From Astropecten irregularis (taxonomy: Eukaryota > Echinodermata > Asteroidea > Paxillosida > Astropectinidae): a DNA stretch of 64,000 bases. The stretch covers positions 6,572,001 to 6,636,000 of the forward strand of contig OZ020259.1 of the NCBI GenBank assembly GCA_963971285.1. Reading direction: 5' to 3'. The translations under genes were made by a program, and so were the position numbers. Positions within the stretch are counted from its first letter, which is position 1. Each line of letters begins with the position of its first letter. The notes under the pieces are model-generated. The model searched no databases. It saw only the letters and a program-made list of their open reading frames with translations, and was not told where the DNA came from. Shown in pieces: positions 35,338-46,945 of the stretch.

Positions 35338-35625
35338 TTTGACGGTTGATACTCTGATGCCAATCCCTGGTTTGATGAGCGATGTTCTATGGCACTGAAT
35401 GTGTTCAATTCATATATGTGTGACAACAAACAGAAAGTTTCTGAGATGCAGTTTATTCAAGCCACGATGATGGAAACAGCAAGCATCAACAAATTGTTCA
35501 GTTCGCTTTGCCTGTGTAGTAAACTGTATCCAATATATCGAAATTGTGTTCAGCTTTACTGCTGGGAAAGGTTCATCTCTCTGTCGCCCTCGGCTTCAAC
35601 TGGACTTCGCGCTCCGTTGTCTCGG

Positions 35626-35631
35626 TTTATA
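35626..35631 (-). promoter_or_regulatory. Possible TATA box for the lectin at 34849-35337
   Basis: The minus strand reads CCTTATAAACCGAG about 290 bases upstream of the ATG. The distance implies a leader of about 260 bases or a leader intron, so this is weak. Confidence 0.3.
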
Positions 35632-35939
35632 AGGGACACTAAGTGCCACGTATGGTTAGTAGTGATACCTCTGGCCCGGATATCTAGCAATGAGGCATTG
35701 CTAACTGCAACACGTCACTCTATCTCTGCCTGTATCCTGCCGTGGAAGCTTACAGTCCGTAGTAAGACTGGTTCTGATTGGGGCGTTGCCGCATCTGCAT
35801 ATTCATGGTACGTGTTTCTAATCAACTGATTCTAGAAACCAGACTTCTCGTGGGAGATGCTGCGTGTCACCTATTGCTGTGGTCACTAATTTGTGGCTGT
35901 GGGGGTGTGGTGATCTATGAGGAATCCAAACACATAACT

Positions 35940-36650
35940 GGTTGATGTTTTGAACAATATTAATTGCTATATATTACGATGGGACAAATACAGCATTTCG
36001 TAACTCTGTAAAACAAAAACATGGATCCTTTTAATCTCGTTTCATGTTATGTCAACTAACACGTACGTCCTTTTAAATTGAATAGAATTAAACAAAACTC
36101 AAGGGAATACTTAATTTGCATTAATCCGGTGGCATTATCAATAAGACTTGCAGCTTTTTCTTGCCAGGTAAAAGATGCGCGCCCATCACTATGCAAGTTC
36201 CACTCGTACACTATTAGGCATTGCATATATAGGTTTCCACAATTAGGATCCTTAGAATATCTAGGCCACCAATTGTGCGATGATATGGTCACTGGTTTCC
36301 CAAAATATTGGTTGGAATTGTGTATGTTTGTTTTTGCCTACCTCCATATTCCTAGTTATTTGACAAATAAACCTTCTAGTTTGCTTGCAAATTCATGGCT
36401 GCGTCGTGGCTTCCTGTTGCCATCAACCGTCCTTTCTTCCTAATCAACCAGCGAAAATAATTTGGAGCTAGGGTCACAATTTCAACAGCCGGCACAAAAT
36501 TAATAAGTGCATGGTGTTGTTGACACTGGACACCATGGCAACCAACGGTGAAATATGGGCATTAATTAAAATAATTGTTGTCCATAAGAGTTTTGGCATC
36601 TCGATGTCACTTTACCTTGACCAAATTCAGGGTTTCAGCTGAAGAGTCTC
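35940..36650. repeat. Duplicated flank, right copy (partner 31629-33150)
   Basis: See the left copy. The order of shared words is the same and orientation is direct. Confidence 0.75.
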
Positions 36651-36699
36651 TATTTCTCTTTATGCAAATGCGTTATTCCTTAAAATTTAAGCCTGGAAT

Positions 36700-36825
36700 G
36701 CTACATAAGATATAACCGTTCAAACATATCTGTCTGAAGTGGTGTATTTATCCAGAAATACATGTTGGATTGGACAAAGTGTGAGTGCAGATCTGTGACC
36801 TTTATCAGTCATGTATTACACCTTT
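36700..36825. mobile_element. Partial copy of the TTAA/AGGTA MITE family
   Basis: Contains GTCTGAAGTGGTGTATTTAT and ends near CAGTCATGTATTACACCTTT, matching the right part of the elements at 39105-39465 and 58920-59277. Confidence 0.55.
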
Positions 36826-36927
36826 AAAGAAAAATCCCAGGGCTATTCCAGGCCATACACTATAATTGTTCATAGTTTAAAAGTACACAGCATAACACAC
36901 CGAATTAACAAAAAGCCGATTAACAGA

Positions 36928-37056
36928 GGGTGCATTCGTTTAGCTCCCCCGGGTCAGCCCTTTCTGGGAATGGTCGTGTTTTACTGCACAAAACAAGCGA
37001 GAGAATGGTGACGAGGTTGACTGGTGTCGACCCGGGGGAGCTAAACGAATGCACCC
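36928..37056. mobile_element. hAT-like MITE, 129 bp
   Basis: Nearly perfect terminal inverted repeats beginning GGGTGCATTCGTTTAGCTCC at the left, with the exact complement at the right end; arms of about 28 bases. The terminal sequence style resembles hAT elements; assignment is inferred. No coding capacity. Confidence 0.75.
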
Positions 37057-37120
37057 AATAGTGAGAACGAGATGGGAGTCGATTATATTCACGATTTCTT
37101 CCGTTACAAAGGACGAGTCT

Positions 37121-37592
37121 ACGAAGCTGTATTAGGGACATGCTGAAAAAATTAATTTGCCTCTATTTGACCTACCTCGTACATACGAGTTATATGTCGT
37201 ACGTACGAGATATAACTCGTACGTACGACATATATGTCGTATGTACGACTTATGAATCATATCTCGTACGTACGAGATGTACATCGTACGTACGACTTAC
37301 ATCTCGTACGTACGGCATGCAACTCGTACGTACGAGATATAAGTCGTACGTACGAGTTGTATGTCGTATGTACGAGATGTAAGTCGTACGCGAGATGTAA
37401 GTCGTACGTGCGAGATGTAAGTCGTACGTACGAGATACATCTCGTATGTGCGAGATATGATTCATAAGTCGTACGTACGATAAATAAGTCGTACGTACGA
37501 CTTGTATCTCGTACGTACGACATATAACTCGTACGTACGACATAAAACTCAAACAAATTTATTGTTTGAGCATGTCTCTAATACAGCTTCGT
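37121..37592. mobile_element. Fold-back element with a TCGTACGTACGA satellite core
   Basis: Outer inverted repeats are ACGAAGCTGTATTAGGGACA at the left and its complement (one change) at 37573-37592. Between them are about 18 units of period 20, each centred on the palindrome TCGTACGTACGA with spacers such as GATATAAC or GATGTAAG. The whole array is itself an inverted repeat: CGACTTATGAATCATATC near 37245 pairs exactly with GATATGATTCATAAGTCG near 37455. Symmetry keeps almost every frame open, which explains the Tyr/Arg/Ser-rich open frames on both strands; these are not genes. Confidence 0.85.
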
Positions 37593-38589
37593 GCGAGTAT
37601 ATGCTGTTTGAAACGTCCGTGGCATTCGGATTGATAATTAACTACTGAAAACTACGAATTTTGCAACTGTCCATTTTTCGACATTGCTGCATATTTGTCA
37701 GAAATGTACGTTCCACGATTACATTAGCATTACGAATGACACATCATTGAAAGGGGAATAATCACGATTTCCAATGATACCAGTTTCCTCGTACATAGAT
37801 CAAACGTGAGTTGCATATCTTTTGAGGAGTTTAGATGCATAAGGTTGTGAATATTTACATTTTGAACATTTATTCTATAATTATTTTAGACTATTCAACA
37901 TTCAACAATATTTCGAGAGCTCTTCACATGACAGACATGCAGAGAAATCCATGTGCAATAATAATCATATAATAATCCACAATAATAACAACACGTTGAA
38001 ATCTAACGGACAAACAAATACGCTTTTAGAAAATTTTGAAATGATCTAGTTTCCTAAAATTTTACATAAAAATGACTAAGTTAAAATGGGAATAAATTCA
38101 ACATAATTAAAAATCGTAATACTACCTTTAACTAAAATGTTTTCTCACCAAATAACCACAAGGGAAACTCACTACATAAATTGAACACATAAATTGAACA
38201 CAGAAAAGTGACTGTAGCGAGATTCAGCGACCCCCGGAATAAGTTCCGGCGCCCTACCAAGTAAGATTTCCAGTTGGCGGTATCCATAATAGTCGATAAT
38301 TTCTGTTCGTTTGGTATAGACGGAAACCATGAAACCACTTGTACATACCGCGATTTCCTGAATACTTTTCAATGACTAAAAATTGTTGTTGTTTTTTTAT
38401 CAGACAATGCAGTTGGCTAACTACGTTGCTTGTGCTGTTTTTACAAGTGGTATTGCTGATACCTATACCCAATGCATGGATTCCTGATTAAATGTTTATA
38501 CTGTAATAAAAACTCATGTGAAGTTCAATACGTCTAAAACTGAACCTGTCTATCTTTGTTTTGTGCTAAAAAAAATCGTTTGTAGATAA
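37593..38589. other. Intergenic; nothing supported
   Basis: AT-rich sequence without recognised coding or repeat structure. Confidence 0.35.
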
Positions 38590-38825
38590 AGGTGGTAGTT
38601 AGGCCCATATTTTAGCACCCCACTTTTCGCGACGAAAAACATTGCTACGTCACATGCAGAACGCCACAAAGTATAATGTGGTGCGTGCCTATATATACTA
38701 TAGTTCTGTAGGTGACGTCTCACGCTATTGTTGTGTGGATCGGTTCCAAGGGGGACTTGTTTTTTGGGCGGGCAATACCTGTACTGATTGTAACTTTGGG
38801 TCAAAATTAAGCACTAACATAAACA
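38590..38825 (+). repeat. Dispersed repeat (inverted partner at 46700-46945)
   Basis: Shares, in reverse complement, CACCCCACTTTTCG, ACGTCACATGCAGAACG, GTGGATCGGTTCCA and the GGGTCAAAATTAA end with the copy at 46700-46945. Diverged and without coding capacity. Confidence 0.7.
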
Positions 38826-39104
38826 TATAAATGTATATAGTTATTAATAATATAGGGGGGGGGGCTTTTTTTGTAATAATATCAAAACATGTTTAACCCT
38901 TTCCCAAATTTGATTACAGTAAACCTTCAATCGAAAACCATGTCCATGAAACGCCTACTTGCTACTGTTCCCACGTGTGGACATTAAATCTTCCACTCAT
39001 AACTTAGTTACTTAACTATATATCCAGATTGCTCATAAACATACAAGCAAGCACGTAAAGTGAATTAATTCAACATAAATTGTAAATATAACTTCTTTTT
39101 AAAC

Positions 39105-39465
39105 AGTACAGGATTGGTAACATATGCAAACATAAATGGTTAGAGTTTTATACGTATAACTCTCAGGGTATGAAGATGGTGCTAGAAGAAACATACTGTT
39201 GAAATATTTCCGTCTGAAACGGTGTATTTATCACGAAATAAGTAAAACAAAGACCGGAAAAAGGTTTTGATCTCGGGGTAAGATCGAAAGCATTCTATAT
39301 ATTTTATAATTGAAATTGATTAAGTTTTCGATATTTTTTCGACTCAGATGTTCGATTGAGCTCAAATGTTCAAAGGCTTATAATTCCATGCACATGTTGG
39401 ATTAGACAAAGTGTGGATGCTGCTCCGTGACCCTTACCAATCATGTATTATACCTATAACTTTGT
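39105..39465. mobile_element. MITE, TTAA/AGGTA family
   Basis: ACAGGATTGGTAACATA at the left and TTACCAATCATGTATTATAC at the right are inverted terminal sequences. The body (GATGGTGCT.GAAGAAACAT, GAAATATTTCCGTCTGAAA, GGTTTTGATCTCGGGGTAAG) matches elements at 53320, 58920 and 61668. Confidence 0.75.
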
Positions 39466-39684
39466 GCTATGTTCGAATTAATATCTTAAGAATTTTATGC
39501 CACAGTCAGCATAAACCGGTCTTCGAATTTAAATATGTTATGTTAGTGTTCTCGGTCACTTGGTAATCGTCTGTTACGAGGCTTTCGCAAAGAAATAGTA
39601 CGCGCCAATGCTTTGTGCATCACACAAACGAACTATACATGTGCTTCAATTTTGATCGTTTGTATAGAAGCTTACGTCTCAGTC

Positions 39685-40037
39685 TTAGGTTGCTCTAGTT
39701 GTCATACTCACAGATAGCGTAGACTCATCACCCACACTGGTCACATTCTTCTTACAACGGAAGGCCTTCCTGATTCCCCTGCGGAACGGCTGATTGGTGA
39801 TGATGCAGATGACCGGATTGACGCAGGAATTGGCGATGCTCAGAATGACAGTGAAGTGGTAGAATGGCGTGGTGAAGCTGAACTTGGCTCCAAAGCTGTA
39901 GAGCAGATACCAGGTTTGGTTGGGGCCTAAGCAGATGGCGAAGGTAATGACGAATGCAACCAGGGTTCGCATCAGGGTCTGGCTGGCTCGTAGTTGCCAC
40001 ATCTTTCGCTTGTCAGAACGGTTCATATCTGAAGCCG
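39685..40037 (-). CDS. Terminal exon of a class A (rhodopsin-type) GPCR
   Basis: The minus strand has an acceptor, TGTTATTTCGCAG, just before 40037 and a frame to a stop at 39685. The exon encodes the end of intracellular loop 3, TM6 (MRTLVAFVITFAICLGPNQ), a short extracellular loop, TM7 (FTVILSIANSCVNPVICI), the RRGIRKAFRC helix-8 segment with a palmitoylation-type cysteine, and a Ser/Thr-rich tail. TM6 has CLGP rather than CW.P and TM7 has NPVIC rather than NP..Y; family and ligand cannot be assigned. TM1-5 exons were not found; they may lie beyond the gap at 41032-41231 or further right. An ATG at 40026 is internal to the exon. Confidence 0.85.
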
Positions 40038-40675
40038 CTGCGAAATAACACAGAAATGTCTGTGTTATCTGAAGAAGTTATAACTTTGTCCAAAAGCGGT
40101 TTTGGGATGAAACGTTCAAGTTTTCGCAGAAATTATAGTGTGTTGCGTCATTGAACATTTTTGGAATTCTATCGAATAGTAGTTTACAGCAAATTCCAGC
40201 CTTTACATTTTTTATTCATCTACTTACTGTTTTGACGGGGTTTTTTTTTCACTTCAATTTGACCATAAAATAATAAATAATATTATTTCAGATTAAGCAC
40301 TAGGCATAACTAATTTTATTTTGTTGTCCTTTCAGTGTAAAATTTATATTTTGTAAAGTTTTCAAGTTGCGGTGCAGAAACGAAAATCGATCAAAATTAA
40401 TTCCTATGTTGTAACTACTTCGTTGAGAACTGTTCGTGAGCCAATGTTCCGTATAACAATAAAAAACATTATGGGTATAGGCCTATAAAGCGCCAATTGC
40501 CCAATGCGCTCTATCTATACACAGCTCAATAAATACAAATGCATCAATAAATACATTATGTATACATAATTCGTCATCGTTTTCACGAAGAGACAAAGTG
40601 GCCACGGCGCGCTGAAACGATAGTTTTGAGAAAATCAACTTTAAAGTTTAACCATATTTAAATTGAAGTTTTCCC
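40038..40675. other. Upstream of the GPCR exon; presumed intron
   Basis: No exon with transmembrane signature on the minus strand. Nothing else recognised. Confidence 0.35.
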
Positions 40676-41031
40676 CTACTTTAAAGCCCTTTTCACACGA
40701 CGCCAAAAAAACTCTCAACCATTGAGACATTTTCTCAAGGTTGCGAAATCTTACAAAACGGTTTTACGCTGGCCGTTTTTGCGTCCTTTCACACGGCACA
40801 GTGTAACATTTCTCAAGCCTCCCTTGAGACGGAACGCCGGTAATCGATAGACTATGCATTTTATGAATGTAAACGCTGCTAGTACCAACACGACGCTGAG
40901 GTTGCGCGTAAAGCACGCGGGCGTGCGCGCGGTCGGCAAAGGCAATGAAACACATAGAAAACACAAGCATGCGCAGTGCAAAGCACTTCGCAAGGGTCCC
41001 TTGAGAAATTTTGTCGTAGGTCTGGACCTCG
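40676..41031. mobile_element. Possible Harbinger-like MITE abutting the gap
   Basis: Begins AAAGCCCTTTTCACACGACG, with an internal partial echo, GCGTCCTTTCACACGGCAC; terminal sequences of this style are common in PIF/Harbinger elements. The right half is lost in the run of N, so the call is weak. Confidence 0.35.
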
Positions 41032-41231
41032 NNNNNNNNNNNNNNNNNNNNNNNNNNNNNNNNNNNNNNNNNNNNNNNNNNNNNNNNNNNNNNNNNNNNN
41101 NNNNNNNNNNNNNNNNNNNNNNNNNNNNNNNNNNNNNNNNNNNNNNNNNNNNNNNNNNNNNNNNNNNNNNNNNNNNNNNNNNNNNNNNNNNNNNNNNNNN
41201 NNNNNNNNNNNNNNNNNNNNNNNNNNNNNNN
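41032..41231. other. Assembly gap, 200 N
   Basis: Exactly 200 unknown bases, probably a placeholder length. Frames crossing it are meaningless. Confidence 0.99.
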
Positions 41232-41439
41232 AATCACCTGTGTTAAAAAATGGTTTAAAAGGCCACAAGAAAAATGTACGATTGTTTAAGGGGTGCACAT
41301 TATTTTCGTCTTTCTCCGTTTTATTATCAATACCCCCCCCCCACCCCCGACTCCGTCACTCGATAGGTGTCATGATCATGGCCTAGTACGAGCGTGACTA
41401 CAGTAATAATTTCTATTTCTACCTGATATGAAACTTATA

Positions 41440-41560
41440 CACAACCACAGCTTTGAAGTTTAGCAATCAGTAACCAGCCAAGACATATGGAGAGAGTGAG
41501 GGAACTGCACATTGCAGCTCAAGTACCACAATTAAAGCCACCGTTTCACGAAGTTATAAC
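41440..41560. repeat. Recurrent upstream block, weak copy
   Basis: Order of words AATCAGTAACCAGCC, GGAGAGAGTGAGGGAACTGC and CAGCTCAA...CAATTAAAGCC parallels 11715-11800 and 50820-50895. Same orientation. Confidence 0.4.
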
Positions 41561-42289
41561 TTGAACTGACCAGGTGTGTTATTACCTGATGGAAACTGCA
41601 CACGAACCAGAATAATGAACCGAAATATATAATGTTCAGACGTTTCGATCCTGGCCGGATCTTTCTGAAAGTCTAAACTGAGGGTTGTACAGTGTAATTT
41701 AAACGTACGTCAAGCCATGATGCACCCAGGTGATTTATTACCGAACGTGTGCTTGTGCCTATAATTGCTTGCAGAAATACTCAAGCTTGTCCTCAAATAG
41801 ATGATTGTTTCATTCGTTGGAAAGGTATCATTTATGGAACTGTCAATTACAATTTATTCTCCAATAGTCACCATAGCCTAATGGCCAGACACACGGAAAC
41901 GTAATTGTAACTGTATATAAAATATAAGAAGATCAACAATATCGTAATGACTTCCATCTTCAACCTCCAAATTCGAAATTAATGACCTGATAGGCCCATC
42001 TTGATATATACAAGGCCGCCAAAGTGCGCGATACCTTTTACAAATGGTAACATATATCGTTTCCCCAGACTCTATGATGGTTTTTGTACACTGAAAAATT
42101 AGCTATTTCCACACATCACAAATCCATTAAGGATGTTAGCAGAATTTTTAACAGGGATGTGGCTGAACTATCTATCTAATTGGTTACAGTTTAATTATGT
42201 AACGCTGAATATCTACAAAATGGAGATGTATTTTGTATGTATTAATGTATGTTGTTTGGTAGTACAGTTAAGTCGGTGTGAAGACAGTT
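41561..42289. other. Intergenic; nothing supported
   Basis: No recognised coding sequence. Confidence 0.35.
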
Positions 42290-43560
42290 TACACGTTGAG
42301 ATCAATAATGCTGCCAAAGCTAAAGCTACTCTGAAAAGGGGAATTAGAGATGCAAAATGATCATTCAAGAACAAACTGGAGGATAAATTCGACACAAATA
42401 ATTCCAAAGATCTTTGGGGAAACATAAATCTGATTACACAGTATAAAGGTCCCATTGAATCAGCTAACATGGATGGTGACACACTGCCTGGTCAACTGAA
42501 CAACTTCTACAGTCGCATTGACCGTGCAAATACCAGCACAGCAACACCTGTAACTGAATAATGACGAGGTACCTTTTATTATCAGCGGGTCAGACGTTCA
42601 ACGCAAATTTTCTCACTTCAACGAGCACGGATGGAATTAGGCCTCAATTACTGAAACACTGTTCTGTCGAGCTAGGTGACGTTTTTACTGACATAGTTAA
42701 AACTGTTCTCTTACCCAACGCAAAGTGCCTCTTTGTTTTAAGAAATCCACAATAACACCAGTTCCTAAGAAGAACTCTGTTTCATGCTTAAATGACTACA
42801 GGCCAGTGGCGCTCACTTCTGTTCCTATGAAGATTTTTGAGAGTTTTGTTCTTCAATTTATGAAATCAGTTTTACCTCCTGATTTGGACTGTTACCAATT
42901 TTCTTACAGAGCTAATCGAAGTGTTGAGGACGCAATTTGTGTTTGCCTTCATGAAGTTTTGCGCCATCTTGAGCAGGTTATATGTTATGCTAGAATTCTT
43001 TTAATTGATCATAGTTCTGCTTTTAACACAATTTTGCCAAGTAAACTGCATTCTAAATTGGTTAAATACCTCGAGCTCCCTGTTTCAATTTCAAACTGGA
43101 TTTTAGACTTTCTTATAGAACGACTGCAGGATGTAAAAATAAGTGATTGTACTTCGCATTCTTTGGTGTTAAACACGGGTACCCCACAGGGTTGTGTTTT
43201 ATCACCGCTTTTATATCATTTTGTATACTCACGATTGTAAAGCTGCCAACCCTAATTCGCTGTTCGTTAAGTTTGCAGATGACACTACTGTCATTGGTCT
43301 TATTCAAAATGATGACGAAAGTGATTATCGTTCACAGATTACTTCTATTCTCAACTGGTGTGAGGTAAACAATCTTGTATTAAATGTAGACAAAACCAAG
43401 GAGCTGATTGTTGACTTCCGTATAGGAAACACAAAAACGCGAAAACGCCTGTTTATATTGATGGTAATGCTATAGAACAGGTTGACCGTTTTACACTGCT
43501 AGGTACTCACATTGCCAATAACCTTACCTCGAACATAAATTGCCAGGAGATTCTGAAGAA
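42290..43560 (+). mobile_element. Non-LTR retrotransposon (LINE) reverse transcriptase, 5'-truncated and frameshifted
   Basis: Successive plus-strand frames read as a reverse transcriptase of the Jockey/CR1-like type. First comes a pre-RT stretch (FKNKLEDKFDTNNSKDLW), then [49 protein letters not shown], the [12 protein letters not shown] block, and FADDTTVIG in place of YADD followed by LNWCEVNNLVLNVDKTKEL. Frames change at about 42360, 42540, 42740 and 43230, with internal stops. The endonuclease domain is missing. Dead copy. Confidence 0.85.
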
Positions 43561-44148
43561 ATCTCACAACATCTATTCCTTTTACCTAAACTAAGGGAAG
43601 ACATCGAAATCTAACATGCGGCTGGACCATGTGGGCGTGCGCGGGCCCATGCGGGCCCTTCCTTTTGGAAAGTAAGCCATTCAATATCTACAGGTCAGTG
43701 CACATGCCGGCTTTCGTCACCAGCATATTCATGATCTGAGCTTGAGTTGGCCGGTCGTGCTGGCCGAACAATGAACCAATTTGCAGCTGTGTAATCCCCA
43801 GCTAATCCGCTGCAAGTGGACAAAAGGATGACTAGCGCCTTTGTGTTTGGAGTTTAAGAAGGGTTGCGGCTTTGAAAAAAAAAGTGTACCATCACTATGA
43901 AAAAATATACGAGGTAGTATGTTTGACTGTTTTTTCATCATTCGCTGTCAAACGTTTCTAATTATTATTGTTAGTTTCTTGTTTCTTTTTATTTAGATGC
44001 GCCTGACGGTCGGCAGTAGCAATGTTTCAACTTGGAAGAGTTAGTCATTTTATCTCAGAGAACGAACAAGACTATTGACTACCTGCTGGCATAATTTTCG
44101 TGCCGTTATAAAAAAAAAACAATTACTGTAGTTAAGCCCCAGCCTCTA
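43561..44148. other. DNA inserted inside the LINE
   Basis: Separates the reverse-transcriptase part from its 3' coding end at 44780. Contains a GC-rich patch (GTGGGCGTGCGCGGGCCCAT at about 43630-43650). No family recognised. Confidence 0.4.
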
Positions 44149-44590
44149 CAGGGTGTCCCAAAAAAACGCAACACTGGTGTCGAGAACTATTACATGTATA
44201 TAAAAATTACACTGTTTATCACTTCAAGATTCAGATATGTGATACAGCTATGTCTTGGCTATCACCATGAAGAATTTGAGCAAAATTTGATTAAAATTGA
44301 GTGAAAAAACTAGAACTAAATTACCCAACATCAAAAACCGATGTTCATCTTTCTTTCAAACACATTACGTGTGGATTGACTACTATGCGTGTTATCCTTG
44401 CAAATTTATTTTTGAGGAGTACTCTTTCAATTGGTCCTATTTTCGCCAATTTCAGCCCCAATATGTTTAAATTCTACATGGTGATAGCCAAGACATGGCT
44501 GTATCACATATATGAATCTTGAAGTGACAAACAGTTTAATTAAAAAAAATGGGTCCCGACACAGTGTTGCGTTTTTTCTGGGACACTCTG
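44149..44590. mobile_element. Mariner-type MITE, 442 bp, TA target site
   Basis: Ends CAGGGTGTCCCAAAAAAACG at the left and the complement CGTTTTTTCTGGGACACTCTG at the right, each flanked by TA. The inverted repeats extend inward through TGTGATACAGC.ATGTCTTGG to a central loop, so much of the element is one long hairpin. Tc1/mariner-like by terminus and TA target. Confidence 0.85.
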
Positions 44591-44779
44591 TATACAAGAT
44601 CAAAAATATACTGAGAATTTATGACAACTAAAGCAAGGCTTTGGTGTCAATTTTTCAGAATTGGTTTATATTGTTTTAATTATGTTTTTCCCTCATTAAA
44701 AAGGCCTATTAAAAAAAACATTAATTTGGTGTTCGTCAGTGTAGTTTAGTTAACTGTTACTGGGGTATAATTTGAAAGC

Positions 44780-45078
44780 ATTCTTTGTTCATCCATCATT
44801 GTTTGGTACGTCGCGTTTCTGCCAGTGATGTTCAGAAGTTGAACTCTGTTGTTAGATTTGCAGAGAGGATTATTGGTACTAGCCTTCCATCACTTGAATC
44901 AATCTATAATGAGAGACTGAGTAAACGCACTAGATCAATTATGCAGGACGAGTTCCATCCAGCAGCCGACTATTTCCAATTCCTTCCATCCAACCGACGT
45001 CTTAAGCATTTTTATGGTAGTAAGCGCTTCACAAAGAGTTTTTATCAATGTGCAGTTCGTGTATATAATGGAACATAG
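44780..45078 (+). mobile_element. 3' coding end of the interrupted LINE
   Basis: Open frame with VQKLNSVVRFAERIIG, then HPAADYFQFLPSNRRLKHF and FTKSFYQCAVRVYNGT before the stop. This is the characteristic C-terminal segment of CR1/Jockey-like LINE polyproteins, and it continues the frame lost at 43560. Confidence 0.8.
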
Positions 45079-45149
45079 CTAGTTGTTTTTTAGTGAATTG
45101 CTTGACTTTTTATAGGGTTTGTAGATAAGACACAATATAAAAGTTGCAT

Positions 45150-45290
45150 CACGGCACTGATTTACTCGCGTTATGGAGGTGTAGGGAGGATGCAGAGAGG
45201 GAGTGGTGGTGGTTGCAGTGATGGAGGTGGAGGAAGTGCAAGTGATATTGATAGCGGAAATGATAAGGCCAGCGAACCGGACGACATAAA
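45150..45290. repeat. Purine-rich GGAGG tract
   Basis: Repeated GGAGGTGGAGGAAG words followed by AGTGATA..GATAAGGCCAGCGAA; similar to 1560-1700. It may be LINE 3' UTR or a dispersed repeat. Confidence 0.5.
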
Positions 45291-45743
45291 CGGACACGCT
45301 CTACGTTATGCACATCAGCTAGCTATCCCACACAGTGAGTAGATATACCATATACAAGAGTGGTGAATACCCATACAAACTTACAGTAGCACCAGTCCCA
45401 TTTCAAACACACCGTCTAATTATACAATGAAGACACACGACATGATGGTGAGGGGATACAATTCTCAAATTGTGCCCTCCCCCCCCCCCCATTATTTAGA
45501 CCCCAAAATATTCGGGCTTTGTGTACTTGTTTAATTGTTAATTAAGGATAATGAGTACTAAGGAAGACATTCACATTATAGGGACGTGCACACGAGTACC
45601 TTTTTCCTAAACATCCTCCAAACCGATGAACTTGAAATTGACATAGGCCTTATGTCTATTTGAGAGCATTTCCTATCTTCTATTAAAATATATGGACAGC
45701 AAAAAATGTCTATTTAAAGGAACCTGCCACATCAACGTCATCA

Positions 45744-45880
45744 TCGAGGCGTTTTCGCAGACGTTTGCTTCTGCAAATTCAAACGTTTATATAACACATT
45801 CAAGTTGCGTGGCCGTATGGTTATGACGCAACTTGTGGTCTACATTTTGAAAAAGCAAAACGTCTACGAAAACGCCTCGA
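45744..45880. mobile_element. Short inverted-repeat element (137 bp)
   Basis: TCGAGGCGTTTTCG at the left and CGAAAACGCCTCGA at the right, with further inward pairing (GACGTTTGCTT/AAGCAAAACGTC and CAAGTTGCGT/ACGCAACTTG). Confidence 0.7.
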
Positions 45881-46699
45881 AAGGCGATGGCACAAGGACA
45901 GATAACAAATAAACAGGTCATTATTCATTTCTCAACGACTGTTCGTTTGAGGTATGATTATTTTATGTACTTCATTTGATCCCACAAGGATAATAGAACA
46001 TGTTTCTTGGGGATTATAACAATACGTTACAAACTGCATTTTGATATTTTCACTGAAAAGCATGCGAATCATGACGGTTTAAATCATTTCATATTGACAT
46101 TTCCCAATATAATCAATATGCCTTAATCTCTGTTCTCCAGTAATGGCTAATCCAAGCCAATCAGGCAAAGGTTATCATTAATAACCAAGGCAAGAATTGG
46201 AACTTCCCTCTACTTAAACACAACAGAGCTCAAAATTAAAACATCGCTTCAAATTCAAGTCTGACATAATTTTTATTCGTCATTTATTGTCAATAAAATC
46301 TTCTGGTTACAACAAAATCTAATGTATACATCTTACAAAGGGTGATTAAGAATCTTACAATTCGTTTAAGCAAATAAAAAACAAATCCTTATTTGTCAAT
46401 AATATGCTTTACATTATTGAATCAAATTACGGTCACTAAGGCAAACTCTTTTAAGAACCTAGTTTAAAAACAATATATGTAAAAAAAAACAAAGTAATAA
46501 AATGCTTGAAGTTAGTAGGGCAAGACTTCCGAACGCCAAAACGTCAGGCTCTAAACATTCAAAGCATTATATTTATTTCTGGCCATTATTTTGGTTGAAG
46601 AGCAGTTTCCAGCAGATCATTAATTGTATATCAAGTTTTACTGTATTCAAATTTGAGAAAGGGTGAAAGTGCTTTAAAATTATTGCTTAAAACATAATT
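45881..46699. other. Intergenic; nothing supported
   Basis: AT-rich, no recognised feature. Confidence 0.35.
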
Positions 46700-46945
46700 T
46701 ATATAAGTGTTTAATTTTGACCAAAAATGTAAAAAAAAAAAAAAAAAAAAATCTGTACACGTATACATGTGTGTACCTCACCCCACAAAACAAATTCCCA
46801 CTGGAACCGATCCACGCAAAAATACGTGTGGCGTCACTTACATTACTGGTATAGGCTTGCATCACGGTATACTCCGTGTCGTTCTGCATGTGACGTAAGC
46901 ATGAATTTTCGTCACGAAAAGTGGGGTGCCAAATTTTAGGCCTAA
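46700..46945 (-). repeat. Dispersed repeat, inverted copy of 38590-38825
   Basis: Includes a run of A at 46731-46750, CTGGAACCGATCCACGCAAA, GTTCTGCATGTGACGTAAGC and CGAAAAGTGGGGTGCC, all matching the other copy in reverse complement. Confidence 0.7.

Noticed and set aside
37140-37556. Five long open frames rich in Tyr, Arg and Ser on both strands.
   Set aside because: They are produced by the symmetrical TCGTACGTACGA array, which lacks stop codons in most frames; no domain or start context.
40764-41386. Open frames across 41032-41231.
   Set aside because: They run through 200 unknown bases and have no coding evidence.
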